A stretch of DNA of 64,000 bases, taken from the NCBI GenBank assembly GCA_963706425.1, contig CAVPMN010000020.1:558001-622000 (forward strand). The letters are read 5' to 3'. Positions 1 through 7,874 of this stretch are shown one piece after another. The position numbers and the translations under genes are program-made. The stretch's first letter is position 1. Each line of letters opens with the position of its first letter. The notes under the pieces were generated by a model. It was given only the letters and a program-made list of their open reading frames with translations. It was not told the origin of the DNA and did not search any database. This DNA comes from CAVPMN01 sp963706425 (GTDB taxonomy: Bacteria > Actinomycetota > Acidimicrobiia > Acidimicrobiales > Acidimicrobilacustridaceae).

Positions 1-1057
1 GTCGGTCGAAGCCGACGGCGAGCAGTTCGAGATCCGCGCCGACGCGGTGGTCAACGCCGCAGGCGTCTGGGCCGACGAGGTACGCGTGCTCGACGAGGCC
101 GAGCACCCCCACTCGATCCGCCCGGCCAAAGGCATCCACATCACCATCCCCTGGGCGAAGGTGCAGAACGACATCGCCGCCGTCGTGCCGGTGCCCAAGG
201 ACAAGCGCTCGGTGTTCGTCGTGCCGTGGGGCGACTTCACCTACATCGGCACCACCGACACCGACTACGACGGGCCGATCGACGACCCGCAGTGCACCCC
301 CGAAGACATCGACTACCTCCTGAAGGCCATCAACAACTCGGTGACCACCGACATCACCGAGGCCGACATCACCGGCACGTGGGCCGGGCTGCGGCCGCTC
401 GTGCGCGACGCCGGCAGCGACCGCACGGCCGACCTCTCCCGGCGTCACCGCGTGATGCGCTCGGCCAGCGGGGTGGTCACCATCACGGGCGGCAAGCTCA
501 CGACCTATCGGGAGATGTCGGCCGACACCATCGACGCGGTGCTCGGCCACGTGCTCAACGCCAAGGTGCTCGAGAGGGTTCGCCGCCACAGCCGCACCAA
601 GCGCCTGCGACTTCGGGGCGCCGACGGCTACGCCGAGGTGATCGCCTCGGCCGAGGCCGTTCCCGGCGTCGACCGCGACACGGTGGTGCACCTGGCCGAC
701 CGCTATGGCGGCGACGCCCGCACACTGCTGGCGATGATCGAGCACGACCCCTCACTCGGCAAACCGCTGGTGCCCGGCCTGCCCTACGTCCGTGCCGAGG
801 CGCTCTACGCCGCCCGCTACGAGATGGTCACCACGCTCGACGACGTGTTGTCACGACGCACCCGTGCCCGCCTGCTCGCTCGCGACGCGTCGGCCGAGGC
901 AGCCGCCGACGTGGCCGCGCTCATCGGGCCGGCGCTCGGCTGGGACGACGCCGAGCAGCTCCGTCAGGTCGAGACCTACCGCGCGTCGATCGACGAGGAG
1001 CGCCGGGTCCCGGGACTGCCGGAGATCGCTCTCGACGCCGTGATCGGCGCCCGATGA
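1..1057 (+). CDS. glpD: Aerobic glycerol-3-phosphate dehydrogenase, C-terminal part (5' end outside window)
   Basis: This gene enters the window already in frame (reading from base 2), so about 351 C-terminal residues are visible. GlpD oxidises sn-glycerol-3-phosphate to dihydroxyacetone phosphate with FAD and feeds electrons to the quinone pool at the membrane. The visible part has the family's conserved segment GGKLTTYREMSAD, where the FAD site closes, preceded by GTTDTDYDGP and AGLRPLVRD, and followed by the helical C-terminal domain (ERVRRHSRTKRLRLRGADG onward) found in bacterial GlpD. The stop overlaps the next start as ATGA (1054-1057), so it is translationally coupled to the AGPS-like flavoprotein. 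Glycerol kinase lies two genes downstream, which fits a glycerol catabolic operon. The family assignment is firm; the N-terminal dinucleotide-binding motif cannot be seen. Confidence 0.93.
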   Translation, partial: SVEADGEQFEIRADAVVNAAGVWADEVRVLDEAEHPHSIRPAKGIHITIPWAKVQNDIAAVVPVPKDKRSVFVVPWGDFTYIGTTDTDYDGPIDDPQCTPEDIDYLLKAINNSVTTDITEADITGTWAGLRPLVRDAGSDRTADLSRRHRVMRSASGVVTITGGKLTTYREMSADTIDAVLGHVLNAKVLERVRRHSRTKRLRLRGADGYAEVIASAEAVPGVDRDTVVHLADRYGGDARTLLAMIEHDPSLGKPLVPGLPYVRAEALYAARYEMVTTLDDVLSRRTRARLLARDASAEAAADVAALIGPALGWDDAEQLRQVETYRASIDEERRVPGLPEIALDAVIGAR

Positions 1058-2571
1058 CCGCCGACGAGATCGGGCCCGCCGCACCCACGCCACCGATCAC
1101 CCTCAACCTCGACGCCGGCCCGGCCACGAGTCGCCTGGGCCTACCCACCGTCGCCGTCGACGAGGGCACGCTCGACCGACTGCGAGCCACGGGCGCAGCC
1201 GTCACCACCGACGACACCGCCCGCGCCGAAGCGAGCCGCGACTGGTGGCCCCTGGCCATGACGTGGGCACCCGACGGCCAGGTGGCGGCGCTGGCGTCCG
1301 CGGTGGTGAGTCCCACCACGGTCGAGCAGGTGAGCGCCGTGCTCGCCATCTGCAACGAGGAGCGCCTGCCCGTCACCCCTGCCGCAGGGCGCAGTGGTGT
1401 GGTGGGCGGCTCGGTGCCGCTCTACGGAGGCGTGGTGCTCGACCTCTGCGCCCTCACCGGCATCCGGGGGGTCGACGACACCTCGCTGGTCGTCGACGTG
1501 CTGCCCGGCACCTTCGGCGATCACTTCGAACGCGACCTGCGTCGCGAGATCGGGCTCACCGTCGGCCACTGGCCCCAGTCGATGACGCTGTCGACCGTCG
1601 GTGGGTGGTTGGCGTGTCGCGGTGCGGGCCAGTTCAGCACCCGCTACGGCAAGATCGAGGACATGGTCGTGGGCCTCGACGTGGTGCTGGCCGACGGCCG
1701 CCTCGTCCACACCGGCGGCCATGCCCGGCAGGCCGCCGGCCCCGACCTCAACCAGGTGTTCGTGGGCTCCGAGGGCACCCTCGGTGTCATCGTCGGCGCA
1801 CGCCTGCGCGCCCACCCGGTGCCTGCCCACAGTCGCCAGGCCGCCTACGGGTTCGCCTCGTTCGCGGAGGGTCTCGAAGCCTGCCGTCGCATCCTGCGGC
1901 GTGGGGCCACCCCCGCGGTGCTGCGCCTCTACGACGCCATCGAGGGCGATCGCAACTTCTCCACCGGCGAGGTCGCGCCGCTGCTCGTCTTCGACGAGGG
2001 CGACGCCCAACTCGTCGACGTCACCATCGAGATCGTGGCCGAGGAGTGCGAGGCCTGCCTGCCCCTCGACCCGGGCCTGGTCGACCAATGGATGGGGCAC
2101 CGCAACGACGTGTCGGCCCTCGAAGCGCTGATCTCGCGCGGCTACGTGGTCGACACCATGGAGATCACGGGCCGGTGGAGCATGCTGCCCTCCATCTACG
2201 AGGACACGCTCGCCGCCATCAGCCAGGTCGACGGCGTGCTCGCGGTGTCGGCTCATCAGTCGCACGCCTACACCGACGGCGCCTGCCTCTACTTCACCTT
2301 CGCAGGCCAACCCGACCCGGCCGAGAAGGACGCGTTCTATCGAGCGGTGTGGGACGCGGGATCCCGAGCCGTCCTGCGCCACGACGGATCGCTCAGCCAT
2401 CATCACGGCGTCGGCATCAACCGCGCCCGGTTCATGCCCGAGGCCCTCGGCGAGGGCTTCGATGTGCTCGTCGCCATGAAGCAGGCGCTCGACCCGAACG
2501 GCATCCTCAACCCGGGGAAGCTCGGACTCCCCAGCCCGTTCGGTCCCGCGCCGTTCCTCGATCCCGCGTGA
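1054..2571 (+). CDS. FAD-binding oxidase of the alkyldihydroxyacetonephosphate synthase (AGPS) type
   Basis: This 505-residue protein has the FAD-binding PCMH fold of the vanillyl-alcohol-oxidase superfamily. The first FAD half-site reads TPAAGRSGVVGGSVPLYGG near residues 108-127, and the second includes VGSEGTLGVIVGARLRAHP near 236-254. Near the C-terminus SHHHGVGINR matches the His-rich active-site motif typical of AGPS-like proteins, and the protein ends NGILNPGKLG like other family members. AGPS swaps an acyl for an alkyl chain on acyl-DHAP in ether-lipid synthesis, but many bacterial homologues are only AGPS-like oxidases, so the substrate is not known. Its position directly after glpD and just before glpK suggests a substrate derived from glycerol or DHAP. 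The start is fixed by the ATGA overlap with glpD. Confidence 0.88.
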   Translation: MTADEIGPAAPTPPITLNLDAGPATSRLGLPTVAVDEGTLDRLRATGAAVTTDDTARAEASRDWWPLAMTWAPDGQVAALASAVVSPTTVEQVSAVLAICNEERLPVTPAAGRSGVVGGSVPLYGGVVLDLCALTGIRGVDDTSLVVDVLPGTFGDHFERDLRREIGLTVGHWPQSMTLSTVGGWLACRGAGQFSTRYGKIEDMVVGLDVVLADGRLVHTGGHARQAAGPDLNQVFVGSEGTLGVIVGARLRAHPVPAHSRQAAYGFASFAEGLEACRRILRRGATPAVLRLYDAIEGDRNFSTGEVAPLLVFDEGDAQLVDVTIEIVAEECEACLPLDPGLVDQWMGHRNDVSALEALISRGYVVDTMEITGRWSMLPSIYEDTLAAISQVDGVLAVSAHQSHAYTDGACLYFTFAGQPDPAEKDAFYRAVWDAGSRAVLRHDGSLSHHHGVGINRARFMPEALGEGFDVLVAMKQALDPNGILNPGKLGLPSPFGPAPFLDPA

Positions 2572-2963
2572 ACGCCGAACGGGTCAACCTCCGCGCCGTG
2601 ATCATCGGCTTCGGCGTGGCACTGGCGATCACCCTGCCCGTTGCCCTCCTGGCGCGCGTCGCCGTCGACGATCCCGACGCCGACTCGGCCTGGGCCACCA
2701 CCGTCGCGGTCGCCAGCCTGCTCGCCGCCGGACTGGGCGGCTTCATCACCGGCCGCAACGAGCGCGCCCACCCGGTGTTCAACGGGTCGCTGGCGGGTGG
2801 GGCCCTCTACGTCGTCATGCGCGTGGTCGTCTCGATCGCCAGCGGCGAGGTGCCCAACGCCGTGAGCCTGGTGCTCGCCGTGCTGCTGTACATCTCGGTG
2901 GGAGCGCTCGGCGGATCCCTCGCGTCGATGCGGCGCGGCTCGTCGGTGGAGGATGTGTCGTGA
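2568..2963 (+). CDS. Small multi-pass membrane protein in the glycerol operon
   Basis: This 131-residue protein starts at a GTG that overlaps the previous stop (GTGA) and its own stop overlaps the next GTG, so it is translated as part of the glycerol operon. It has about four hydrophobic segments: residues 8-28 (VIIGFGVALAITLPVALL), 43-61, 72-88 and 95-112, joined by short loops, with the basic tail SMRRGSSVEDVS. It resembles the TIGR04086-type family of small membrane proteins in overall shape. No catalytic motif is visible. Its placement between an AGPS-like flavoprotein and glycerol kinase hints at glycerol entry or a membrane-lipid role, but this is only inference from context. Confidence 0.8.
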   Translation: MNAERVNLRAVIIGFGVALAITLPVALLARVAVDDPDADSAWATTVAVASLLAAGLGGFITGRNERAHPVFNGSLAGGALYVVMRVVVSIASGEVPNAVSLVLAVLLYISVGALGGSLASMRRGSSVEDVS

Positions 2964-4403
2964 CTCTGCTCGTGATCGACGTGGGCACCAGTGGCGTGAG
3001 GGCGGCGATCGTCGACGACGACGCCCGCATCCGGCTCGACCAGTACGAACAGGTCCTGCCCTCCTCACCGGCCGCCGGGCTGGTCGAGTTCGACCCCGTC
3101 GAACTGGCCGACCGGGCCCTTGCCTGCGCGCGCCACGTGCTGGCGACGGGCGGGCCGGTCGACGCCGTGGGCATCACCAACCAGCGGGCGTCGACGATCG
3201 TGTGGGATCGAGCCACCGGCGAACCGGTTGGTCCCGGCTTGGGCTGGCAGGACTTGCGCACCCTCGGCACCTGCCTCGTCCTCCAAGCCGACGGCATCCG
3301 CCTCGCACCGAACCAGTCGGCCACCAAGCTGGCCCACCTGCTCGACGAGCACGACCCCGACCGGGCGCGCGACCTGTGCTTCGGCACGGTCGACACCTGG
3401 ATCGTCTGGCAGCTGACCGAGGGCCGGGTGCACGTCACCGACCTCTCGAACGCGGCCGTCACCGGTCTCATGACCCACGACGCGCTCGGCTGGGACGACG
3501 GCGTGCTCGCCGGCCTGCGCATCCCGCGTTCGATGCTGCCCGAGGTGGTCGACTCGTCCGGGCTCGTCGGGCAGGCCACCGTGCTCGACGGCGCGCCGCC
3601 GATCACCGGGCTGATCGGTGACCAGCAGAGCTCGCTCGTCGGCCAGGGCTGCGTGGTGCCGGGCCCGGCCAAGATCACGTTCGGCACCGGGGGCATGCTC
3701 GACGTGGTGCTCGGCCCCGAGCGGCCGAGGTTCGACACGAGGGGCGGCGGCGGCACGTTCCCGATCGTGACGTGGCGCCGGGCCGGCGAGATCATGTGGG
3801 GCCTCGAGGCGATCATGCTGTCGGCCGGCAGCAACGTCGAGTGGTTGCGCGACGATCTCGGGCTGATCACCACGTCGGCCGAGTCGCACGACATCGCCTC
3901 GCAGTGCGACCACTCGGACGGCGTCATGTACGTGCCCGCGCTGCTCGGGCTGGGCACGCCCTTCTGGGACTACGGCGCCCGGGGCACCCTGCTCGGCCTC
4001 ACCCGCGGGGCCGGACGCCCGCAGGTCGTGCGGGCCGTGCTCGAGGGCATCGCCCACCGGGGAGCCGATCTGGTCGACGCGGCCGAGACCGATGGCGGCA
4101 CCAGCATCCCGGCGCTGCGGGTCGACGGGGGCATGTCGGCCAATCCGACCTTCGTGCAGGCGCTCGCCGACGCCACCCAGCGGCCGGTGGAGGTCTCGCC
4201 GGTGGTCGACGCCACCACCCTCGGAGCGGCCTTCCTGGCCGGGCTCGCACACCGGCACGTGGGGCGGTTGGGACGACATCGCCGCCGCCTGGTCGCCGGC
4301 ATCGGCGGTCGAGCCCGGCCAGCCCCTCGACCGCGACCGGTGGCAGCAGGCGGTCGATCGGGCCAAGGGCTGGTACTCCGAGCTGTCCGACCTCGACTTC
4401 TGA
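2960..4403 (+). CDS. glpK: Glycerol kinase-like FGGY sugar kinase, interrupted by one frameshift
   Basis: FGGY-family kinase that would phosphorylate glycerol to glycerol-3-phosphate, the substrate of GlpD. The N-terminal nucleotide-binding loop LVIDVGTSGVRAAIVD, the NQRASTIVWDR segment, GDQQSSLVGQG, ITFGTGGMLDVV and the C-terminal LRVDGGMSANPTFVQ are all family landmarks in the usual order. The frame breaks near base 4249: removing one A gives GLATGTWGGWDDIAAAW and leads to the normal end SELSDLDF at 4403, about 480 residues in all, close to the usual 490-510. Left as is, the original frame runs on to 4534 with a basic, non-family tail. The start overlaps the previous gene as GTGA. I think this is a working gene with an assembly error, though a real frameshift cannot be excluded. 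Other FGGY substrates (for example xylulose) are possible but the glpD neighbour favours glycerol. Confidence 0.85.
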
Positions 4404-4589
4404 GCGTGGGTGCCCCGGCCGACCGCTCCGGAGCGGCAATAATCGACCGGTCATGCCTGCCCGCCGGAATGTGCCCTCCACCCCCGAGATCGGCAATGCT
4501 CGGCGCAGCACGACCCACGACCACCGCCGGCTGAGCGTCCGCCGACCGATCCGGCGCACCCAGCCGCCTCCCGGAAGGACCACGCAACG

Positions 4590-5369
4590 ATGAGGATCCG
4601 CCGTCTGGTGGAACAGGTTGACGAGCAGCACCGCGATGCCATGCGCTCGCTCACCGACGACCTCGCCGACGCCCACTTCGGCGCCCCCGACGACCGCACC
4701 GCCGAGTCGCGGCGCCGATTCGTCCGCCGGCTGAGCCTCGGTGGTGCCGTGGCCCTCGGATCGGTCGCCCTGCCCGTCGCCGCGCTCACCTCTCGCGCCG
4801 CCGCCCAGACCGACGACACCGCGGGTGGCACCGACGACACCGCGGCGGCCGACGAGTCGTCGATCCCGCAGGCCGATCTCACGATCGTCGAGTTCGCCGA
4901 GAGCCTCGAGCTGTCGGCCCACGCTGCCTACGTGGTGGCCGCGGACAGCCCGCTGTTGAGCCCCGCCGAGCTCGAGCTGTGCGCCACCTTCGGCCGACAC
5001 CACAACGAGCACGCCACCGCACTCGGCGGGCTGCTCGTCGAAGCGGGCGTGCGCGAGTCCGAGGAGGAAGAGGGCGTGCCCCTCGGTCCGCTGGTGTCGG
5101 TGCTGGCGCCGCAGATCCAGGGCGCGGCCGATGCCGCCGCAGTGCTCACCGTGCTGCTGTCGATCGAAGAGGGCGCCGCAGCCACCTATCTGTCGGCGCT
5201 CGGCGCGCTCGAGTCCGAGACGGTGGCCGGCCCGGCGGCGAGCATCATGCCGATCGAGGCGCAGCACGCCACCGTGCTCGGCCAGTTGCTCGACCTTCCC
5301 CCCGACCAGTGGCTCCCCACGTTCCAGGGCACCGAAGGTGCCTTCGATCCCGCCGAGTACGCGGGCTGA
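4590..5369 (+). CDS. Tat-exported ferritin-like domain protein
   Basis: This 259-residue protein has a twin-arginine type signal after a short cytosolic lead: SRRRFVRRLSLGGAVALG around residues 38-55, followed by a hydrophobic stretch and an ARAAAQ-type cleavage region (SRAAAQ, about 69-74). After a Thr/Asp-rich linker, the mature part is mostly helical, with the pattern AESLELSAHAAYVVAAD, FGRHHNEHATALGGLLVEAG and IEEGAAATYLSALGALES, which matches the four-helix ferritin-like fold (DUF4439-like carboxylate and histidine positions E, H..EH, E, H). Proteins of this type are exported folded, consistent with a metal cofactor loaded in the cytoplasm. It is the first gene of a three-gene unit with a second ferritin-like protein and a cupredoxin. 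The exact metal and reaction are unknown. Confidence 0.82.
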   Translation: MRIRRLVEQVDEQHRDAMRSLTDDLADAHFGAPDDRTAESRRRFVRRLSLGGAVALGSVALPVAALTSRAAAQTDDTAGGTDDTAAADESSIPQADLTIVEFAESLELSAHAAYVVAADSPLLSPAELELCATFGRHHNEHATALGGLLVEAGVRESEEEEGVPLGPLVSVLAPQIQGAADAAAVLTVLLSIEEGAAATYLSALGALESETVAGPAASIMPIEAQHATVLGQLLDLPPDQWLPTFQGTEGAFDPAEYAG

Positions 5370-5395
5370 GCCGGGCCACGAGAGGAGATACGACG

Positions 5396-6079
5396 ATGAG
5401 TCAGTTCCTGACCGACCGCACACCTGGACGACGCGACTTCCTCCGCATCGGTGGGGTCACCGTGGCGATGTCGGCGGTGGTGGCCGCCTGCGGCTCCGGC
5501 GACGAAGAGCAGTTGCCGATCACCGGCACCCAGCCGCCCACCACGCTCGAGGGTGAGGGCGGCGTCACCGGCAGCCCCGAGAACGACATCAGCCTGCTGC
5601 GCACGCAGCAGTCGATCGAAGTGCTGGCGGCCCAGACCTACCAGAAGCTGATCGACAAGGACGTGGCCACCACGCCGTCGTTGGTCGAGGCCATGGCCCT
5701 GTTCCAGTCGCAGCACGAGGAGCGGGCCGCCTTGATGGGCGAGACCGCGGTGGAGGCCGGCGGCGAGAGCTATCCGGAGCCCAACGAGTTCCTCGCCACC
5801 ACGGTCGACGAAGAAGTCGAAGCCGTGTCCGACGAGGAGACCGCGGTCATCCTGGCGCTCGAGCTCGAGACGATCGCCACCCACACCTGTGTCTTCGCCT
5901 CGGAGTTGCTCACGACGCCCGAGCTGCGCCAGACCGTGATGTCGGTGGGCGGGGCCGAGGCCCGCGCCATCTCGTTCCTCTACGGGGTGCAGGGCCTGCC
6001 TCAGGTTCCGTTCGCGTTCATGCCCCGACGCAACCGAATCGACAACAAGGGCCTCATCACGACCGACGACGAAGGGTGA
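5396..6079 (+). CDS. Tat-exported ferritin-like lipoprotein
   Basis: Start at ATG 5396 is supported by an upstream GAGAGGAG about 9 bases away; longer in-frame readings have no such site. The 227-residue protein begins with GRRDFLRIGGVTVAMSAVVAACGSG: a twin-arginine motif, hydrophobic core and lipobox (VAAC), so it is likely a Tat-dependent lipoprotein anchored outside the membrane. The mature part is helical: LLRTQQSIEVLAAQTYQKLI, FQSQHEERAALMGETAVEAG, ALELETIATHTCVFASEL, a ferritin-like pattern with acidic and His ligands spaced as in the preceding protein. The two proteins are probably paralogous partners. It sits 26 bases after the first gene and 4 bases before the cupredoxin gene, in one operon. 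Confidence 0.83.
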   Translation: MSQFLTDRTPGRRDFLRIGGVTVAMSAVVAACGSGDEEQLPITGTQPPTTLEGEGGVTGSPENDISLLRTQQSIEVLAAQTYQKLIDKDVATTPSLVEAMALFQSQHEERAALMGETAVEAGGESYPEPNEFLATTVDEEVEAVSDEETAVILALELETIATHTCVFASELLTTPELRQTVMSVGGAEARAISFLYGVQGLPQVPFAFMPRRNRIDNKGLITTDDEG

Positions 6080-6083
6080 GCGC

Positions 6084-6554
6084 ATGATCAGGACCATCAC
6101 CAGGCGAACGACTCGACGGGCAGCCCTCGTGGCCCTCGTGGCGATGGCGCCCCTCGCGCTCGGTGCATGCAGCTCCGATGACGATGCCGACTCCAGCGCC
6201 GACGATGAGTCGACGTCCACCACGGCCGCCGCCTCCGACGAGACGACGTCGACCACGTCGGGTGGCAGTCCGGTGAACGCGGCGGTCACCGTCGACACCA
6301 ACGAGTTCTCGTTCACCCCGGCCGCCGTCACCGTGACCGTCGGCGAGGCGGTCACCTGGGAGAACACCGGGTCGGCCCGGCACACGGTCACCCCCGACGT
6401 CGAGCCCGGCACGCCCGAGCCGTGGGTGTCCCAACGCATCGCCCCGGAAGAGACCTTCGTGGTCACCCTCAGCGCACCGGGCACCTACGCGTACTTCTGC
6501 AGCATCCATCCTGATCGGATGCTGGGCACGGTCACCGTCGAACCGGCCGCCTGA
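6084..6554 (+). CDS. Cupredoxin (plastocyanin-like) lipoprotein
   Basis: This 156-residue exported blue-copper-like protein has a signal peptide ending in the lipobox LGAC (about residues 26-29), then a Ser/Thr/Asp-rich spacer of about 40 residues, then a cupredoxin domain from about residue 68. Type-1 copper ligands are visible: His in SARHTVTPD, and Cys, His and Met in FCSIHPDRM near the end. The domain pattern EFSFTPAAVTVTVGEAVTWEN is typical of plastocyanin/azurin-like electron carriers. It begins only 4 bases after the ferritin-like lipoprotein gene, so the three products probably act together at the cell surface, most plausibly in electron transfer or metal redox chemistry. The partner and direction of electron flow are not shown by the sequence. 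Confidence 0.88.
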   Translation: MIRTITRRTTRRAALVALVAMAPLALGACSSDDDADSSADDESTSTTAAASDETTSTTSGGSPVNAAVTVDTNEFSFTPAAVTVTVGEAVTWENTGSARHTVTPDVEPGTPEPWVSQRIAPEETFVVTLSAPGTYAYFCSIHPDRMLGTVTVEPAA

Positions 6555-6577
6555 CCCGGCTCGCCCCTCCGCCGTTT

Positions 6578-6682
6578 CTGTAGCCAAACCGGGACCCCTG
6601 CACCCCGGTCTGGCCACAGGTAGGCACCAGCGTTCGTTCCTGTAGCCGAGCCGGGACCCCTGGGCCTCGATCTGGCCACAGG
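6578..6682 (+). repeat. Two direct copies of a 43-nt imperfect dyad upstream of rnpB
   Basis: Copy 1 spans 6578-6620 and copy 2 spans 6640-6682; they match at 37 of 43 positions. Each starts CTGTAGCC, has the core CCGGGACCCCTG and ends TCTGGCCACAGG, so each can fold into an imperfect hairpin (CTGT.GCC pairing with GGC.ACAG). In copy 1 the inner stem CCGGG/CCCGG is also intact; in copy 2 it relies on wobble and mismatched pairs. Copy 1 lies 24 bases after the cupredoxin stop and could act as a terminator, but no T-run follows. A dispersed intergenic repeat family is another reading. Confidence 0.7.
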
Positions 6683-6718
6683 TTCGCTCGGGGGGCGGGT
6701 GGTGGCACACTGGTCGGC

Positions 6719-7104
<386 letters not shown>

Positions 7105-7156
7105 GCCACCCGGACCCACCAACGGACACGACCCCCGCGTCGCTTGCACCGCCAAG

Positions 7157-7196
7157 CTGTAGGGACTCCCGGCGGGCACGCCGAGAGCCCCTACAG
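7157..7196 (+). terminator. Strong hairpin downstream of rnpB
   Basis: The arms CTGTAGGGACTC and GAGCCCCTACAG (7157-7168 and 7185-7196, one mismatch) flank a second inner stem CCGGCG/CGCCG. It starts 53 bases after the P1 helix of rnpB and is the first strong stem-loop downstream, so it is a plausible transcription terminator for rnpB, though no T-tract follows. The outer CTGTAG resembles the start of the dyads upstream of rnpB. Confidence 0.5.
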
Positions 7197-7345
7197 AACA
7201 ACCCACAAGACCGTTTCAGCGAGGCAAGGGACGACAGGGGTCTACCCACCGGCGACACGAGCGAGAACTGCCCTGGCGACCGATGCGGCGGTCAGGTGTA
7301 ATCCGGTCGGCCGTCGGATGGTCGTGGGACGGCGCGTTTGGACCG

Positions 7346-7669
7346 CTACCGGCGGCGGGCGGCTCGCCGGGCCACCTGCGTGATGACGGCCGCACTGCTC
7401 ACGAGCGTGGTCCACATGCCGGCCAGCATCCCGAGGACCAACAGCCGACGAAGGAAGCTCCGCCAGTGGAACCGGGTGAGGTAGGTGGTGATGCTGGGCA
7501 GCACATCCTCGTCGAGGGCGGCGTTCACGGTGATGGCCACGACTTCGTAGACGCAGACCGCCCCCACCACTGCGCCCGCAGGCGCGGGCACGTGGACGCG
7601 GACCGTATCGTCGGTCTCGTCGTCGTAGGCTCGCTCGGTCGCCAGCGCCTCAGCGTTGATGGCGCACAT
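7346..7669 (-). CDS. Small hypothetical membrane protein
   Basis: This 107-residue reading frame has no recognised family. It has an acidic, polar N-terminus, a moderately hydrophobic segment AGAVVGAVCVYEVVAITV (about 31-48) and a clear transmembrane segment near residues 76-98 (LLVLGMLAGMWTTLVSSAAVI), ending in a basic tail QVARRAARRR consistent with the inside-positive rule. The start ATG has only a weak GAGG directly upstream, so the start is unsure. It lies downstream of the ammonium transporter on the same strand, about 205 bases away with a hairpin between, and may be transcribed separately. I cannot assign a function, and the possibility that it is a chance open frame is real. Confidence 0.45.
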   Translation of the reverse strand: MCAINAEALATERAYDDETDDTVRVHVPAPAGAVVGAVCVYEVVAITVNAALDEDVLPSITTYLTRFHWRSFLRRLLVLGMLAGMWTTLVSSAAVITQVARRAARRR

Positions 7670-7766
7670 CCTCGGGCTCGGGCATGCTCGATGTCACGGC
7701 CAGCAGCTTGGCACGCGATTGAGGGTCGCCGTGATCGGGGGCATCGATCGGCCGAGCGCGCTCGCA

Positions 7767-7784
7767 CGCCTCGCGAGCGAGGCG
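7767..7784 (-). terminator. Perfect short hairpin downstream of the ammonium transporter
   Basis: CGCCTCGC and GCGAGGCG pair perfectly around a GA loop. It lies about 90 bases beyond the stop of the ammonium transporter gene on its strand, in a 205-base stretch (7670-7874) that otherwise shows only a small GCACC/GGTGC dyad near 7834. No T-run follows, so it is only a candidate terminator. Confidence 0.35.
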
Positions 7785-7874
7785 GCGCCCACCCCCATCC
7801 TGGGTTGGCACCGCCTCGCTCCTCTGTGCATGCACCGGGTGCGCGTCGCTGCGCCGCCGGTGCGAGTCAGATCT

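Noticed and set aside
1141..2406. Long minus-strand frame opposite the AGPS-like gene
   Set aside because: Antisense shadow typical of very high GC; composition is rich in Gly, Val, Asp and His with no family match, while the plus strand is a clear flavoprotein.
226..2571. A 781-residue frame that starts inside glpD
   Set aside because: The part before 1054 is an Arg/His/Pro-rich shadow of glpD; the family sequence only begins at the ATGA start.
6578..6682. Dyads considered as a riboswitch
   Set aside because: Two equal copies with no known aptamer motif and no suitable downstream reading frame.
7144..7383. A 79-residue plus-strand frame after rnpB
   Set aside because: No ribosome site, no family, overlaps the rnpB terminator hairpin and the opposite small gene.
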